Of a DNA stretch of 64,000 bases, positions 39,585 to 52,414 are shown one piece after another. The stretch spans positions 76,958,001-77,022,000 of the forward strand of contig NC_069362.1 of assembly GCF_021730395.1 (NCBI RefSeq), in the 5' to 3' direction. The position numbers and the translations under genes were made by a program. A model generated the notes under the pieces. It ran no database searches, had not been told where the DNA came from, and was given only the letters and a program-made list of their open reading frames with translations. The first letter of the stretch is position 1. The number at the start of each line of letters is the position of its first letter. The DNA is from Mercenaria mercenaria. Taxonomy: Eukaryota > Mollusca > Bivalvia > Venerida > Veneridae.

Positions 39585-39870
39585 GAAGGGCCACAACTCC
39601 AGACAAAATAATCGATCATATAAGTCAGGACAATATGAACATATCTACTTCATGCCGTTGATGTATACCAAGTTTCAATTCAGTTGGATGGAAACTGTAG
39701 GACTTAAGTTTACAATGTGGTGGAATTATTTCGAGGTCCAAAAAGGGCAACAACTCCAGAAAAAAATAATTAGGCATAGAAGTCCCGATGCATTCATGTT
39801 GATGATGTAAACAAAGTTTTATATGAATTTGATTGCAACTGTATGGGTTAAGTTTTCATAACGTAGTAAG
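39585..39870. repeat. Two tandem copies of a mollusc interspersed repeat
   Basis: 'gggccacaactccagacaaaataat' and 'gggcaacaactccagaaaaaaataat' open two units of about 140 bp with similar continuations ('ttgatgtataccaagttt', 'tgatgtaaacaaagtttt'). Confidence 0.6.
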
Positions 39871-40019
39871 CTGGTTTCATTTTAACCTAGTTTAAAAGGA
39901 GCTTCTATATATATATCACTAACCTAGAGCTAGAAGTCAAGAGTCATGAATTTTATCTACATGTCATCTTGTTATGATGAATATTTGCGCCAAGTTATGT
40001 GAGCTGCAACACATTCATA

Positions 40020-41130
40020 ACAAGAGGGCCCTGAAGGCCCTGTATCACTAACCTGAAGAAAGTAGGTCAGTAGGTCACATTCATGGTCACTAAAGTCAGT
40101 TTTAAGATTGGTGTGCAAAACTGAACATGTCATCCAAATTTCAAGGCTGTATCTTAAAAAACAAACAAAGTAGGTCAGTAGGTCACATTCCACATGACCA
40201 AGATTCAAACTTGACATAAAGTTCATCAAGATTAACATTCTGAACAAGTTTTAATAAGATACAGTGGTCTCTAGGGTGTTTAACAAGCTTAAATTCCTTT
40301 GATTTGACCTGGTGACCTAGTTTTTGACCCCACCTGACCCAGATTTGATTTTGACCTAACGATAATCAAGATTAATATTCTGACCAAGTTTCATTATAGT
40401 ATGATCATAAATGTGGCCTCTAGAGTGTTAACTAGCTTTTCTTTTTATTTGACCTGGTAACTTGTTTTCGACCCCCTGACCCAGATCTGACCTTGACCTA
40501 ATGATCGTCACGGTTAACATTCTGTATAAGTTTCATTAAGGTATATTCATAAATGTGGCCTCTAGAGTGTAACAAGCTTACCCTTGATATGACCTGGTGA
40601 CCTAGTTTCTGGCTACTTGACCTTAATTTAAGCTTGACCTAAAGATAATTAAGGTTTACGTTCTGACCAAGTTTCATGAAGATACAGTCATAAATGTGGC
40701 TTCCAGAGTGTTAACAAGCTTTTCCTTTGATCTGACCTGGTAACCTAGTTTTTGACTCAACCTGACCCAGATTTGACGTTGGCTTAAAGATCGTCAAGGT
40801 TTATATTCTGACTAAGTTTCATTAAGGTATAGTCATAAATGTGGCCTCTAAGAGTGTAACAAGCTTACCATTGATTTGACCTGGTGACCTAGTTTCTGAC
40901 TCCACATGACCTTAATTTAAACTTCACTGAAACATTATCAAGGTTAACATTCTGACCAAGTTCCATGAAGATAACTCATAAATGTGGCCTTTAGAGGGTT
41001 AGCAAGCTTTTCCTTTGATTTGACCCGGTGACCTGGTTTTTGACCCCACCTAACCCAGATTCATAATTAACCTAAAAACCATCAAGATTAACATTCTGAC
41101 AAAGTTGCATGTGTTACATCGAAATATAAC
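40020..41130. repeat. Tandem array, unit about 143 bp
   Basis: Five to six diverged copies of a unit beginning 'tttgacctggtgacctag' (near 40,306, 40,451, 40,591, 40,734, 40,878 and 41,022), each with 'catgacc/ctgacccagat', 'attctgaccaagtttcat' and 'cataaatgtggcctctagag'. It opens with 'caagagggccctgaaggcc'. This is a very widespread element in bivalve DNA. Confidence 0.85.
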
Positions 41131-41369
41131 ATTTAATAATCCTGCCAAGTAATTTGAAAATCCACCCAATCATGGAAAAAATACTGACAATGAGAAAAAC
41201 ATTATTTTAATCTCACTTTCCACACCACAGAAAAAAAACAATAGCACATTTACATTGAAACATCATGAAACGTTTTGTATAAAACAAGTGCCAAAGACTT
41301 ATACTTTTTCAAAGACTAGATTATTAAGTTAATACATTGTTTATGTAGAACTATGCTCAGTGAATTGTA

Positions 41370-41830
41370 AAAAAATATTGTGCCAGTAGATGATTTATCA
41401 AAATGCGCATTCCTAATCTTCCATATGTATAATGTCATTAACAGTTTTGCGGCTTCAAAGTATTTTGCAAATTTATATAAAGCAGGTTCCTCATGCATGA
41501 CAGATATTTCTTTTTCCCTAATTCTTGATATTTCTTCTCTGATTCTCCCAATTTGTGTCTGGAAATATGACTACACGTTTTGTATTATTCATGTAACCAT
41601 GTGAAAAAAAGAAACAATGTTGTTGCAGTATTGTCTGGACACATATTTTCCAGAAGAGTACACCATTCTTAACTTCCATTAGCAATTGTGAGATTTCAAT
41701 GTATTTTGCAAATTAATCTAAGGCAGGTTCTTCATGCATGATGCATATTTTACTATCTCCCTAACACTTGATACTTCTATTTCTCTGATTCTGGAAATCT
41801 GACTGTACATTCTGTATGATCCATCAAATA
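41370..41830. repeat. Local tandem duplication (two units of about 230 bp)
   Basis: The segment with 'tattttgcaaatt..at.taa.gcaggtt' and 'catgcatga' occurs at about 41,460-41,540 and again at about 41,700-41,800, each within a longer match. Confidence 0.6.
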
Positions 41831-41839
41831 GTTCAGTTT

Positions 41840-41899
41840 TTTTGTTTGTTTGTTCTTTTGACCAATGTTTCAAACACTTGCGGCCCTTTAGATGAGCAT
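41840..41899 (-). CDS. Candidate C-terminal exon, unknown gene
   Basis: Acceptor catttcag at 41,900. In the phase left by the 43,653-43,773 candidate, the frame continues about 19 codons (CSSKGPQVFETLVKRTNKQK) to a stop. A different phase stays open to 41,718. No family recognised. Confidence 0.25.
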
Positions 41900-43088
41900 C
41901 TGAAATGAGAAAAATAGTGATTTTTACACTTACTATAAATCCTATATGTTTCATTTGTTCATAACAACTACATATTTAGAATACAAAATCTAAAATGTTA
42001 TATCTTAGAATTATAACAATATCAGTCTGACAGATATTATTAAAAAATGTCATGACTTCATTAAGAAGTGGTAAAACAGTACCCTATACAAGTAACGAAG
42101 ACTAAACCCTATGAATTTTAACAGATGATATATATTTGTCTATAAATATGTCTTCATACACCTTCATTTTCAACTAACACTATGCACATGATCACTTCAT
42201 GCTGATAATATAACTATTTCTTTTGAATTGTTTGAAACTGTGAGTAGGCATACACAATGTACAAGTGTATTTGTGATATTTTGAAGATAAAGGACATCTC
42301 AAGAAAAAGTAACCTGAAATTGAAGTCTGGCAATATGTGCATGCCTACTTCATGTTGATAATTTCATTTCGACTTACATTTCCATTGAGACACAGTATGA
42401 AAGCTGTAGGAGGAGAGGAGTACATTAAATACAAATATAACTGTTATATTTTAAAAGGGGTGGGGGGGGGGTGCATAACATCCCTGAAATAGATAAGGGC
42501 CCTAACATTTATGTATAACAAGTTACCTGGGTATTGGATAGAAAGTGGGGAAGGAGCTGAGTACATACTGTAGAATGTATTTAATTCAAAGTCCAAAAGG
42601 GCCATAGGTTTAGAAATGGATCACCAGATGTAAAATTCACTATAGTATGTGTATGTCTGCTGCCTGGCCATGAAGTATACCATGATCCATTTGAATCTGA
42701 TTAAATTTACTGAAGGAGTTTTAATACACAAGGTATCAAGGTAGCTGTAATATAATAATTTAAAAATAAACAAATGACATATTAATTGAAGGATCAAATA
42801 ATCAAATTTGTGATAGCCCTGTCCACTCATGCTGATGTTGTGTACCAAGTTTCATATGAACTGATAATTAGTGTATACATGAAAGAATTTAATAAAAGCA
42901 GCAACTATCCTGTACCTTTTTGATGTCTACTAGTACTGTTCATGGTCTAGCCAAAGCCCCATAAGGCTGCATTGAGAGTATTTATTCATCATATCATACT
43001 TCAACTGCATTAAAAGATACATAAATTTTACTTTCACAATTAAATGTGCTTTCTCTTTAAAATTCAATTGCTGACACTTTATATTAAA

Positions 43089-43435
43089 ATGTAGTTGTAC
43101 AATTCATGCAATTGCCATATGAAAAATAATTATTTAATATTACCATTATATGGAATCTTGACAAGTGGGAATTTATGTATTTTGAAACTATTCATGTAGC
43201 TTTACTTCTTTAATTAGGCCTACAGCACAGTTCAATGCATGACGTACAAACTTTAATGTAGTTGTACAATTCATGCATGCATATTAGAAATTAACATTAT
43301 ATGGAATCTAGACAAGTGTGAATTTATGTATTTTAAAACTACTCATGTAGACCTAGCTTCACTTCTTTAATTAGGCCTACAGCACAATTGATGTAGTTGA
43401 ACAATTCATGCATGCCATGAAAAATAATTATTATT
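43089..43435. repeat. Tandem repeat, unit about 165 bp, two and a half copies
   Basis: 'gtagttgtacaattcatgca', 'ttatatggaatct.gacaag' and 'cttctttaattaggcctaca' recur in order. Confidence 0.75.
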
Positions 43436-43652
43436 CTATTAAATCTACTTATTAATCTGGTGTAATCTATGTTATTGTCTGTCAACTTGTATCAATTTGT
43501 TAATATTTAAACCATGCTTCATTCAGACCCTTGATCTTTTCAGCTATGCAGAGGTATCATTTCGTTTGCTTACTTACAGACATCGCTTCTTTTTCATACA
43601 AGAAAACTGTACTGTACTGCAGACTGCAGACTCTATGAATATTGACATTTAC

Positions 43653-43773
43653 CTTTCTGTACTGTTGGTCTCCATCATGCATTCCTGTTGAACAGGAAAT
43701 GTGCGAACCGAACACAGGTTCCACGACAGTTTACAAATTAGATCTACAATAATTCCATGGTGCAGGTATTCAT
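43653..43773 (-). CDS. Candidate internal exon, unknown gene
   Basis: Flanked by tgtttcag and AAAG|gtaaatg. The open frame includes EYLHHGIIVDLICKLSWNLC and VQQECMMETNSTER. It may belong with 41,840-41,899 to a separate minus-strand transcript. Confidence 0.3.
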
Positions 43774-44139
43774 CTGAAACAAACATAAGACGTCACAGCT
43801 AACCGTATGATTCAGGCTCATGTATTAATTTATGCAAAGGGTTTCTGACCGTCTTCTTTCTAAGTTTCAAATTATGTCAATTTGAATGCAACAAGTGCAT
43901 AAACGTTTTATTTGCTATGACAATGACCCATTCTGATCGATTTACTATCTATGAGTATAAAAAATGGGTCAATGCGTTAATTCTGCATCTAATGACTCTG
44001 GTGACATTAGGCTGCATGTATATACCGGTATGCCATGTTCTCCACCTGTTTACACTACTGGGCAAATCGTTTCCTGATCTTGAAATACAGACGACTGATT
44101 ATCAACCTTGTTTTGTACTCGTTACAAAATAATTAATTT

Positions 44140-46070
44140 ATAAATTTACCTTATCGTCGTTCCTGCAAGAGCAACTTGACTTGTCAAAATATGTAAACAC
44201 ATGGGAGGCCTTTTGACAGCACAGTCATGTAAACATCCGAAGGAAATAGTCCAAATTTATTCCAGTTACTTCCATATGCGATACTATCGTGAACTATATT
44301 CATATGCATAATGTATCGCATGTACATTTAAGCATAAATTGAATGTTTGTGAATCCTGTCCTTAAACTTTTTTTACGTTAAGCGCCGAAAATTATGTTAT
44401 CCATAAGGCCATGTGCTCAGCCTGATCACATTTGTACGCACAAACACATTTTTGTGTGAAAAAATATGCTGAAATTTACATTTAATTCTGTCAATTACTT
44501 TGTGACCGCAACCGTTTCTAAAAATAAAATTGACACATCTGACTTTTATGTGTACCGGCCTTGTAATGATATTATTGATTTTTATCATAAATACACATGT
44601 TTATTTCAAATCAATAGTGAAATGATGATGTCTGTATGAAAAAAAGACAAAATAAAAATTATCTGAAATGATCGACTCTATCAGGCCTTTTCATCAAATT
44701 TATTTAGAAAATGATTGCTCGCAGGAAGTAGATGTTTCATCTAGGTAGGTTTTGGTCACAATTTTAAACAGAATACTGCTTGCGTGTAGTAGCTGTCGAT
44801 TTTGAAGAAACCTGACCTCCAAAAAATATTTTTTTCTGTCTTCTGTCCGGATTTTCGGGTAAAAGTTGGAATTTATTTTTCAAGATGTATACATGTACTT
44901 CAAAAGAGAGCTTAATCAATTTCAATAGGCGTTTCATTCATCAAATTCTGAAATTCTTCAGTAAAAACTCGCAAAATGGTTGTAAAGACAAGCACTAAAA
45001 TGTCGATATTTTGGCTATAGAATGTACCTTAAGCCGTGTCGGATATATTTACAACGCTGAAGCCAGCACGTGAATAGCGGTCCACGACAAAAGTTAAACC
45101 TTCGATTGGATTTTTCTACTTTAAGCGGTGTCAGCAATGGCTTATCTTTCTATTGTTATTTTAAACCTGGGGCATAGGTGGTTTAAGACAAGATGGCGGC
45201 GGAATATGTAGACATGGATTTTATTTTGGACATTTTGTTCTTCCAGACTTAAGTTGCTTTCAGGTTCTGCGGTTAACATTTGATCTAAAATGAATTATGC
45301 AACAGATACAAAATCGTGTGGATATCTTTTAATGTATATAATATATATGTATATAATATATCTAAAAATACAAAATTGTGTATTAAGATATAACAGATTC
45401 AATTCCTCGCCTTTTACTTTACAAGATTTGCTAGGTTTGAACACGTTTCAAAATATACGTGCACGCATATATATATAAGTGCATGTAAATATTTATATAC
45501 GTGCACGCATAAATATGTAGGTGAACATATATGTCCGTGCAAGGCTATTTTTATGCACTTAAATGTACGCATGTACATGTAAATGTACGGTACCTATTAA
45601 TTTACAAAGGCATTACTAATTACAAGAGTATATTGCACGTGTTTGTACACGAAAGTCGAAATATTTAGGAAAAATGATAACAATAAAACATTGAACAAAA
45701 GAAAAGGAATTCTTGTAGTCTTACCTAGAATTAAACTCACTTTTCAACTTTTCCCAGGAAACATTTTTCTCATTGATCAGATGAGCACTAGTGCTTTTGT
45801 TTTCCCAAGGTATCTTTGTATTTTTCGACGACTTCAATTAGAACTTCTTTTTCAAAAGTTGTATAATTTTGCGTACGTTTTGACATGTCCATGTTAAATC
45901 ACCAAAGGAACAAGTTTTTGTTTAGGTAAAAATACGGCGAGACGGTCCGACGACTGTATCTATCTGTTCATAGTGTGTGACCACAGCTTAGCTAACACAT
46001 CTCAAATATACCCGAGTATTAGTAAAAATCCGTTAGAAAACAAAGTTAAGCGATGACTTAACTAATACTG
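44140..46070. other. Non-coding, AT-rich; low-complexity tracts
   Basis: An AT dinucleotide tract lies at about 45,330-45,365, and near-palindromic 'atacgtgcacgcata' repeats occur at about 45,457 and 45,498. A Kozak-like 'acaagATGGCGGCGG' at 45,189 opens only about 19 codons. Nothing else supported. Confidence 0.4.
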
Positions 46071-46079
46071 GTTTAAACC

Positions 46080-46545
46080 TTCCTTAGTGCTAGAGTTAAA
46101 AAAACTGGCCATATGATCCCGAGCTTCGCTGTCATGCTATCACGCTTCGCACTGCTATCGAAAGATTTACGTAGTTCAGTGTATTCCTGTTTAAGAGATA
46201 TCTTTGTAGCTCTATTATTACACCTTAACCACCTATGCTCTGCTGCATGCAAGTTTTTCCAAGTATCAGTTAACTCTTGGTTCCACCAAGGTTTACGTCT
46301 TTTGTTTGACAGTTTAACATGATCATTAGGATATATGGTTTTGAAGCTTAACTTATCATACATTTAAGTTTTAACAATCTTACACCAACCATCATATTGC
46401 AACTTTAGCCCTTGCTCAAGCTTCTCAATGAATTTATTTGCACTCTGATATTCAAGTCTGATATAAACCTATCTGGGATGTTACTCAAATTAAATTTATC
46501 AAATTCTGGAACTGACAATGGTGGATCAATGGTACTATGATACTA
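46080..46545 (-). mobile_element. LINE (non-LTR retrotransposon) fragment
   Basis: The translation has KPWWNQELTDTW followed by AEHRWLRCNN and LKQEYTELRKSFD, the linker after the APE endonuclease in molluscan LINEs (KPWW...W...AE..WL...). An upstream part (LSVPEFDKFN) reads in another frame. It is 5'- and 3'-truncated with no reverse transcriptase motif in the window. Confidence 0.72.
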
Positions 46546-46859
46546 GTTTGAACCTACCGTCAGATATACCCAATAAAATGCAGATCTATAGTAATGAAAT
46601 CCAATATGATAATTTCACACTATTAAAGTTTTTGCGGAACAGTTTGTGCTGAGAAAAGTACTCAAACATTTAAATATGCATACACTGTACATAACAGGCG
46701 AAACATTCAACCATATATTCGTTGACTACATGATATGTTGAACATGATTTTTTGTAAAGGGGACTTGTGGAACTCGGGTTTGTCTGTATACAAGACAGAA
46801 AGACTATTCTCTTCTCAACAAAAGAAGATGATTTGCAGGTTATCAGCCTCCTATTAAGT

Positions 46860-46930
46860 TACAGTAAAAAAAGAACAAAAAAAAAAAATAAAAAAAAATA
46901 TATATATATATAAAAAATAAAATAAAAGAG
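46860..46930. repeat. A-rich/AT low-complexity tract
   Basis: A homopolymer-like A run followed by (TA)n and more A-rich sequence. Confidence 0.8.
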
Positions 46931-47414
46931 AGAATATGGCGTTTCTTTTGTCAATATGACTAGGATGCTCTTGAAATAATAATGTTGCCTGTCGGTAGAA
47001 CGTATGTGATGCGTTGAGATGCAGGCGAATAGAGAAAATAGAATTGTCTAAATATTCTCTACATTATCTTTTAATCTACAGCGATGTCAAATTGCTTTGA
47101 CCATGTATCAAATCTAAAGAAAAGAACCTTTGTGCGTTTTTAAGTTATCCCATAATCTGCTTTTCAGTCATATCTATGGATATTTTTTATCCAAAACAAC
47201 CACAATTGTTGCCATAGGAACAAAATAGAAAGACGTGTATAATTTACCCCATTGCTATCTATTACTGAATCATGTTTCAACTTAAGTTATCACAGGATTC
47301 CACTTTTTGTGACTAACTGACGGATGAACAAACGGGGGTGAGCCAACCGCGGTAGCAGTCTTTATTTCGAGTCTTATGACATAACAAAGTTACTGTACGG
47401 ACCTGTGGATGATG

Positions 47415-47535
47415 ATAGAGAATAATAGGTTAGTGTCGTAGATTAGAAAGTTTATCTGGCGAGGTGGAGATAACGTCCGGAGCCGAGCCAGATAAACTTT
47501 CTCCATCTTAGGCACTAACCTATTATTCTATTTAT
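47415..47535. mobile_element. Short palindromic MITE
   Basis: The inverted repeats 'gaataataggttagtg' and 'gaaagtttatctggc' on the left mirror 'gccagataaactttc' and 'cactaacctattattc' on the right, around about 20 bp of centre. About 120 bp, non-coding. Confidence 0.75.
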
Positions 47536-48789
47536 CTTGTTATTACTTCTTTTTTCGATATTTGGCAATTTATTTTACAAAAATAAGTGTGCGACAACCG
47601 TTTTAATGACGTCATATTCGTAATGACGTCACTTATATAATGACGTAATCACCGACAAAATCGCAATAACTGTACCAGCAGATTAACAAATAAGCAGAAA
47701 CGCAAAGAGGTAATCTCATATATTTTGATTCAGTAGAGAACTCCGTGAAACGAATGCGTAAAACGCATAAAATACATGCATTTTACCCTCTGTTTTTAAT
47801 GCAGGTATTCGTATTTCAAAAACCACCAAAGAAACAATACACTTTGATATTGATTCCAGAAAAAATAAAGTTTTTGCAGTTATTAAGAAAAAGGGTAATA
47901 AAACTACAGAAATTTTGCATATCACAATTTGTATAACCTTACAAGCCCAACTCAAAATCATATGTTCTAAGCAGATAAAATATAAACATTGGCAAGAAAA
48001 CAAATAAGTACTAAAATGCAGAAGCACACGCAACGACTGGTATAATTGCGAACTCAAGCCCAAATCGGTTAGTAAACGAGGCCGTATCCATGTATGAAAT
48101 TACGCAAGATCACGTATCAAAAATAGAAAATAAAAAAAAAAAATTAGATCATGCTTTAGTTGTGTCTAAAATAAGCATTGAATGTATTTTTACACTTACT
48201 TTAAAATAAACTTGCAATATTCGTGTTTATTGATTAATATATATAATTCATGGAGTGGTTGTACCTTGGATATTCTATGGGCAAGTCAAGGAAAAATACC
48301 GCGGGTGTCTTCGTGGACAATGTTTGACTTATTTAAAAAAAAGTAACATCTTTAACATTCAAATATAACAAAAACAAAATAATGCCACCAGTAGCTAGGT
48401 ATATTCCAAAATTACGATCCGGGCTGTCAATTAAGTTAAATGTTAAAAAAACAACAACAAAAAACAAGGCAATTATATCAAAATGTTCGGATCTTATCCA
48501 GCCAACTACTGTTATTAGAAACATATCTCAAATTTCAAATTGATTGATTATTTAATGGCTGGAAACAGCACTGATTACACAGCGCAACATCGAAGGAGTA
48601 TGTCTTAACGAAATATTACCAAATACTTTTAGGTTCTCGACCTTCTATCAGAGCATGAGGCTTTACGTAAAATAAAGAGTAAGGGCCATTACAATAGAAA
48701 CTTGATATCTAACAGTACTTTGGTGGTTCTTATAGCGGTGTTTCCTCATGAAATATTTGTTGCGATGAATCACATCAGATTCCTATCTG

Positions 48790-49560
48790 CGTTTTTTAAA
48801 AATGCTGTTAGTTGATTAAATTGAGATTAATTTACATTTGTGTTCTATAATCATTTGTATTCCAATCAGTCGGCAAGAAAGCTCAAAGAAAAATAATATC
48901 AAATTATGATTATAAATAAAAAAGAAAATAAATTTGGGCCGTTCCATGAGAAAACTGATGACATAGTATAAATATTGCGTAATAAGAATGTTACAATACT
49001 GGAAAATCACTGTTTACTTATGTTCATGCAGAAACTAGAAACGAATATATTGTAATACAGTTATCTAAGGTTAATCAAATTTTACCAAATTATACAAATA
49101 AATGCCATTTGTGTGGTCATGGCAATGGAAATTCCAAAGCACACATGCATCATGAAAATATAGAGGAGTATAGATGAATCATTTTTACCCATGATGAAAC
49201 CGGAAATACACATTTAAGTTACTTTTCGGTAGCATCATTTAAAATTGTTCCTTCACATTCAAACGTATGAGGTTTAGTAACTGATACGCAAAATTTGTTT
49301 GCTGATACGGCATATTATTTTCAGGCATTCGGTGATTAATTTAAAATCATTGTGATTCTTGAAATATTGAAGATAATTACTTCAAATTTTCATAAAACAT
49401 TTTTTATGATTAAACATACAACAGATTTCTATCTTTTCTAAATGCTGGTGGCTGATTAAATTAAGAGAAATTAATTTACATTCTTTGTTCTCCAATCATT
49501 TATATTACAATAAACTGGCAAGGAAGCCAAAAGAAAACTTACATTAAATCATATATGAAT
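48790..49560. repeat. Two diverged copies of a repeat of about 170 bp
   Basis: 'ctgttagttgattaaattgagattaatttacatt' at about 48,810 and 'ctggtggctgattaaattaagagaaattaattt' at about 49,445 start two similar stretches with 'tcatttgtattccaatcagtcggcaagaaag' and its diverged partner. Confidence 0.6.
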
Positions 49561-50068
49561 TTAGATCGGGCACGATTCGCTATATTGATTGATTTATTCA
49601 GGTTTAAAAGCGTATAAGAATATGACCTAGGGATAATGGTCAAAATCTAGATGATATAAATGACTTCGCTGACAGTAGCAGAAACTAAACTGAAATAGAA
49701 TCTTTATAAATGAAGCTTTGCTGGATTCATGTGAACTATTAACCTGGCCAGTTCTTACTTATGCATTTTTCTGTAACATAATCTAATTTCATCTTTTAGA
49801 AAACGTTCCTTTAAAAGTATATCTCATCTATCTACCAGTAGCGAGTATCTGTTTCATTTCAAATACGACATAATTTATTTATCAGTAAGTTTGATTCACT
49901 ATCTCTTAAGCAACAATTTATTATTTGATTAGGAGTTATCTCGTATCGGCCATTGTAAACAATGAAAACTTTATCATTACATATGATTTCATATTTATTA
50001 TTGGTTAGGGATTCTGATTGTCGCCATTTTGTGCACACGTTTTAATCATTCATTATGTGATAGTTAAA

Positions 50069-50540
50069 GGCTGAACACCACTAAATCCGGCTGTTCTTAA
50101 TTTTATATAAATTTTACTCACTTTAAAACAGGTTTTCGACATTTTCTAGCATATCAGATTTCAGAGACTTATGTTCCCATAAAGAACTATATCGCTGCTT
50201 TAGAAAAACAAAAAGAAAAGTGGGTGTTAATTTTTATATAAGAAAACTACAGTTCGCTAAAAACAACTCGCTAAATTTACTCCTTTTCGCTTCTTTCAAT
50301 TTCTCTTTTCAAAACATTAGATTCTTACGCCGCCATTTTTACATAGAATTAGATAGGAACATGTCGATTTCGATAGAATGCAAAATGATACATACTGAAA
50401 CGCGGTAGGGTAAAAGTCAACACGTTGCTGTTGAGAAAAGGCACTAGGAAAGGAAAAAAAGATTAGCACTATTTACATTAGGACCACTTGTGACTAGACT
50501 TGCGGAAGCTTACGTTCTATTTGGTAGTGATCAGCCTATA
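50069..50540. mobile_element. TIR element, copy A
   Basis: It begins ggctgaacaccactaaat and ends ...agtgatcagcct, imperfect terminal inverted repeats. The body matches 51,041-51,470 at roughly 90% ('ggttttcgacattttctagc', 'cattagattcttacgccgcc', 'gaaacgcggtagggtaaaag'). No transposase. Confidence 0.72.
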
Positions 50541-51040
50541 AGAAAATCTTTTGTTTGATTTTTCCAGGAATTTGCATTCATTCTCAAGGTACACCTATTT
50601 TACAATGATTCTGCTTATTTTTGTTGCAAAATATTGAAAAGATATAGAGAAATGACAATTCATTACAGGTCACCCCATCCCCACAAATATGCGCAATTTA
50701 GCCCTGTGCAACCAATGTTTCAATTTATTTTACCTTATTCGTGAAATTTTCATTGTAGATCCATTTGATCGTTACGATATTTTTCATTTTCATTCTGATA
50801 AATGCTAATTTCAATGATATTTAGACAACTGTAGTTTTAAAATGCGAGAAAATGCATTTACTAGGTCATAAAACGGACCAAAATAGAGCCACCTGGTCAA
50901 ACATTGGATCTTACTTCCAAAAAAACAAGAAATTAAAGAGTTTTTACCAATTTGTCACCATTTTACATCATTTAGAATAGATTAATGGCCTTTCCATACA
51001 TTTTTGAGGAGTTTGGCACAAAACCATGCATTGCCCCTAA

Positions 51041-51470
51041 TAGGCTGAACACCACTAAATCTGAAAACAGGTTTTCGACATTTTCTAGCATATCAGATTT
51101 TCAGAGATTTATATTTCCATAAAGAAATATATCGCTACTGTAGAAAAAGAAAAAGAAAAAGGGGGTGCCAACTTTTATATAAGAAAACTACAGTTCGCTA
51201 AATACAACCCGCAAAATTTACTCCTTTTCGCTTCTTTCATTTTCTCTTTTCAAAACATTAGATTCTTACGCCGCCATTTTTACACAGAATGAGATAGGAA
51301 CATGCCAAAAAAAAAGTGATACATACTGAAACGCGGTAGGGTAAAAGTCAACATGTTGCTGTTGAGAAAGGGCACTAGGAAAGGAAAAAAGATTAGCACT
51401 ATTTATATTTGGACTACTTGTGACTAAACCTGCGGAAGCTTACATTCTATTTTGTAGTGATCAGCCTATA
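51041..51470. mobile_element. TIR element, copy B
   Basis: A direct-orientation copy of 50,069-50,540, slightly shorter at its 5' side. The 500 bp between the copies is not shared. Confidence 0.72.
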
Positions 51471-52230
51471 AAGGACTGATACGAGTGCGTTATCGCAAAT
51501 ATAATGGCGTTGGGTGCAACTAAGGGTTCTTTTTTCTCCGAAGGTAATAATAAAGGTCTTTATGATTAAATATTACTTTTATTTGCCAATTAATAAAGTA
51601 TCAATAAAGTATTGATATCTTCACAGGAAAATCCGAGATTTCATCAAATATCATGATATTTGCAATTATGCACGAGTATTTGTCCTTTAACTATTTTATC
51701 GCATGGAAAGAATATTTTTAATTCAAAATGATATAAAATTTTCATAAACAATAGTTCCCGACTGGTAGCCCTAATTGTCTATTTTGGTCTTACTGTTGAA
51801 AATAACTGTACTGATACATAACATACCAGTTTGATATATATAAGCACATAATTTCAATTTTTGGCACATTTTTTTCACATGCGTAGAACATAACCATGTA
51901 TATCGCGGTGTATAGATCAAAGGGAAAGGGATGCATCATGCGGGGAAGAAGAGTGACTAATAATAGTAATAATTTCTTTAAAATTTAGATATTTCATTCC
52001 TTGATTTAACCCATAAAAATGCCACCCATAAAAATGCCACTAATTAAGAAGATTATTTGATTGACAGTCCCATTGTGTATATTTGGAATGTAAACTCAAG
52101 TGGGCTATATCACAGGTGGGTGGTCTTTATGAGTAGATTTCTTGGAAAACTCTACTACAAACAATTACTATCAGTGAACAGAAACCACCTGTCTCTAAAG
52201 AGAATAAAGCATTTCATTTAAAACTAACCT

Positions 52231-52414
52231 GTGAACAAATGCCACATGCGTGTAAAGACCATTATTTGATTTTCCCATTTTATACAGTCTTTACCGAATA
52301 GCGATTTTGGAATCTAAATTTTGTGAACAAATGCCACATGCGTGTAAAGATCATTATTTGATTCTCCCATTTAATAAGTCTTTACCGAATTGCGTTTTTG
52401 GAATCTAAATTTTG
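52231..52414. repeat. 92-bp tandem duplication
   Basis: 'gtgaacaaatgccacatgcgtgtaaaga.cattatttgatt' occurs at 52,231 and 52,323, each ending 'ttggaatctaaatttt', with few differences. Confidence 0.85.

Noticed and set aside
45189-45250. Kozak-like ATGGCGGCGG start
   Set aside because: Stops after about 19 codons with no clear donor.
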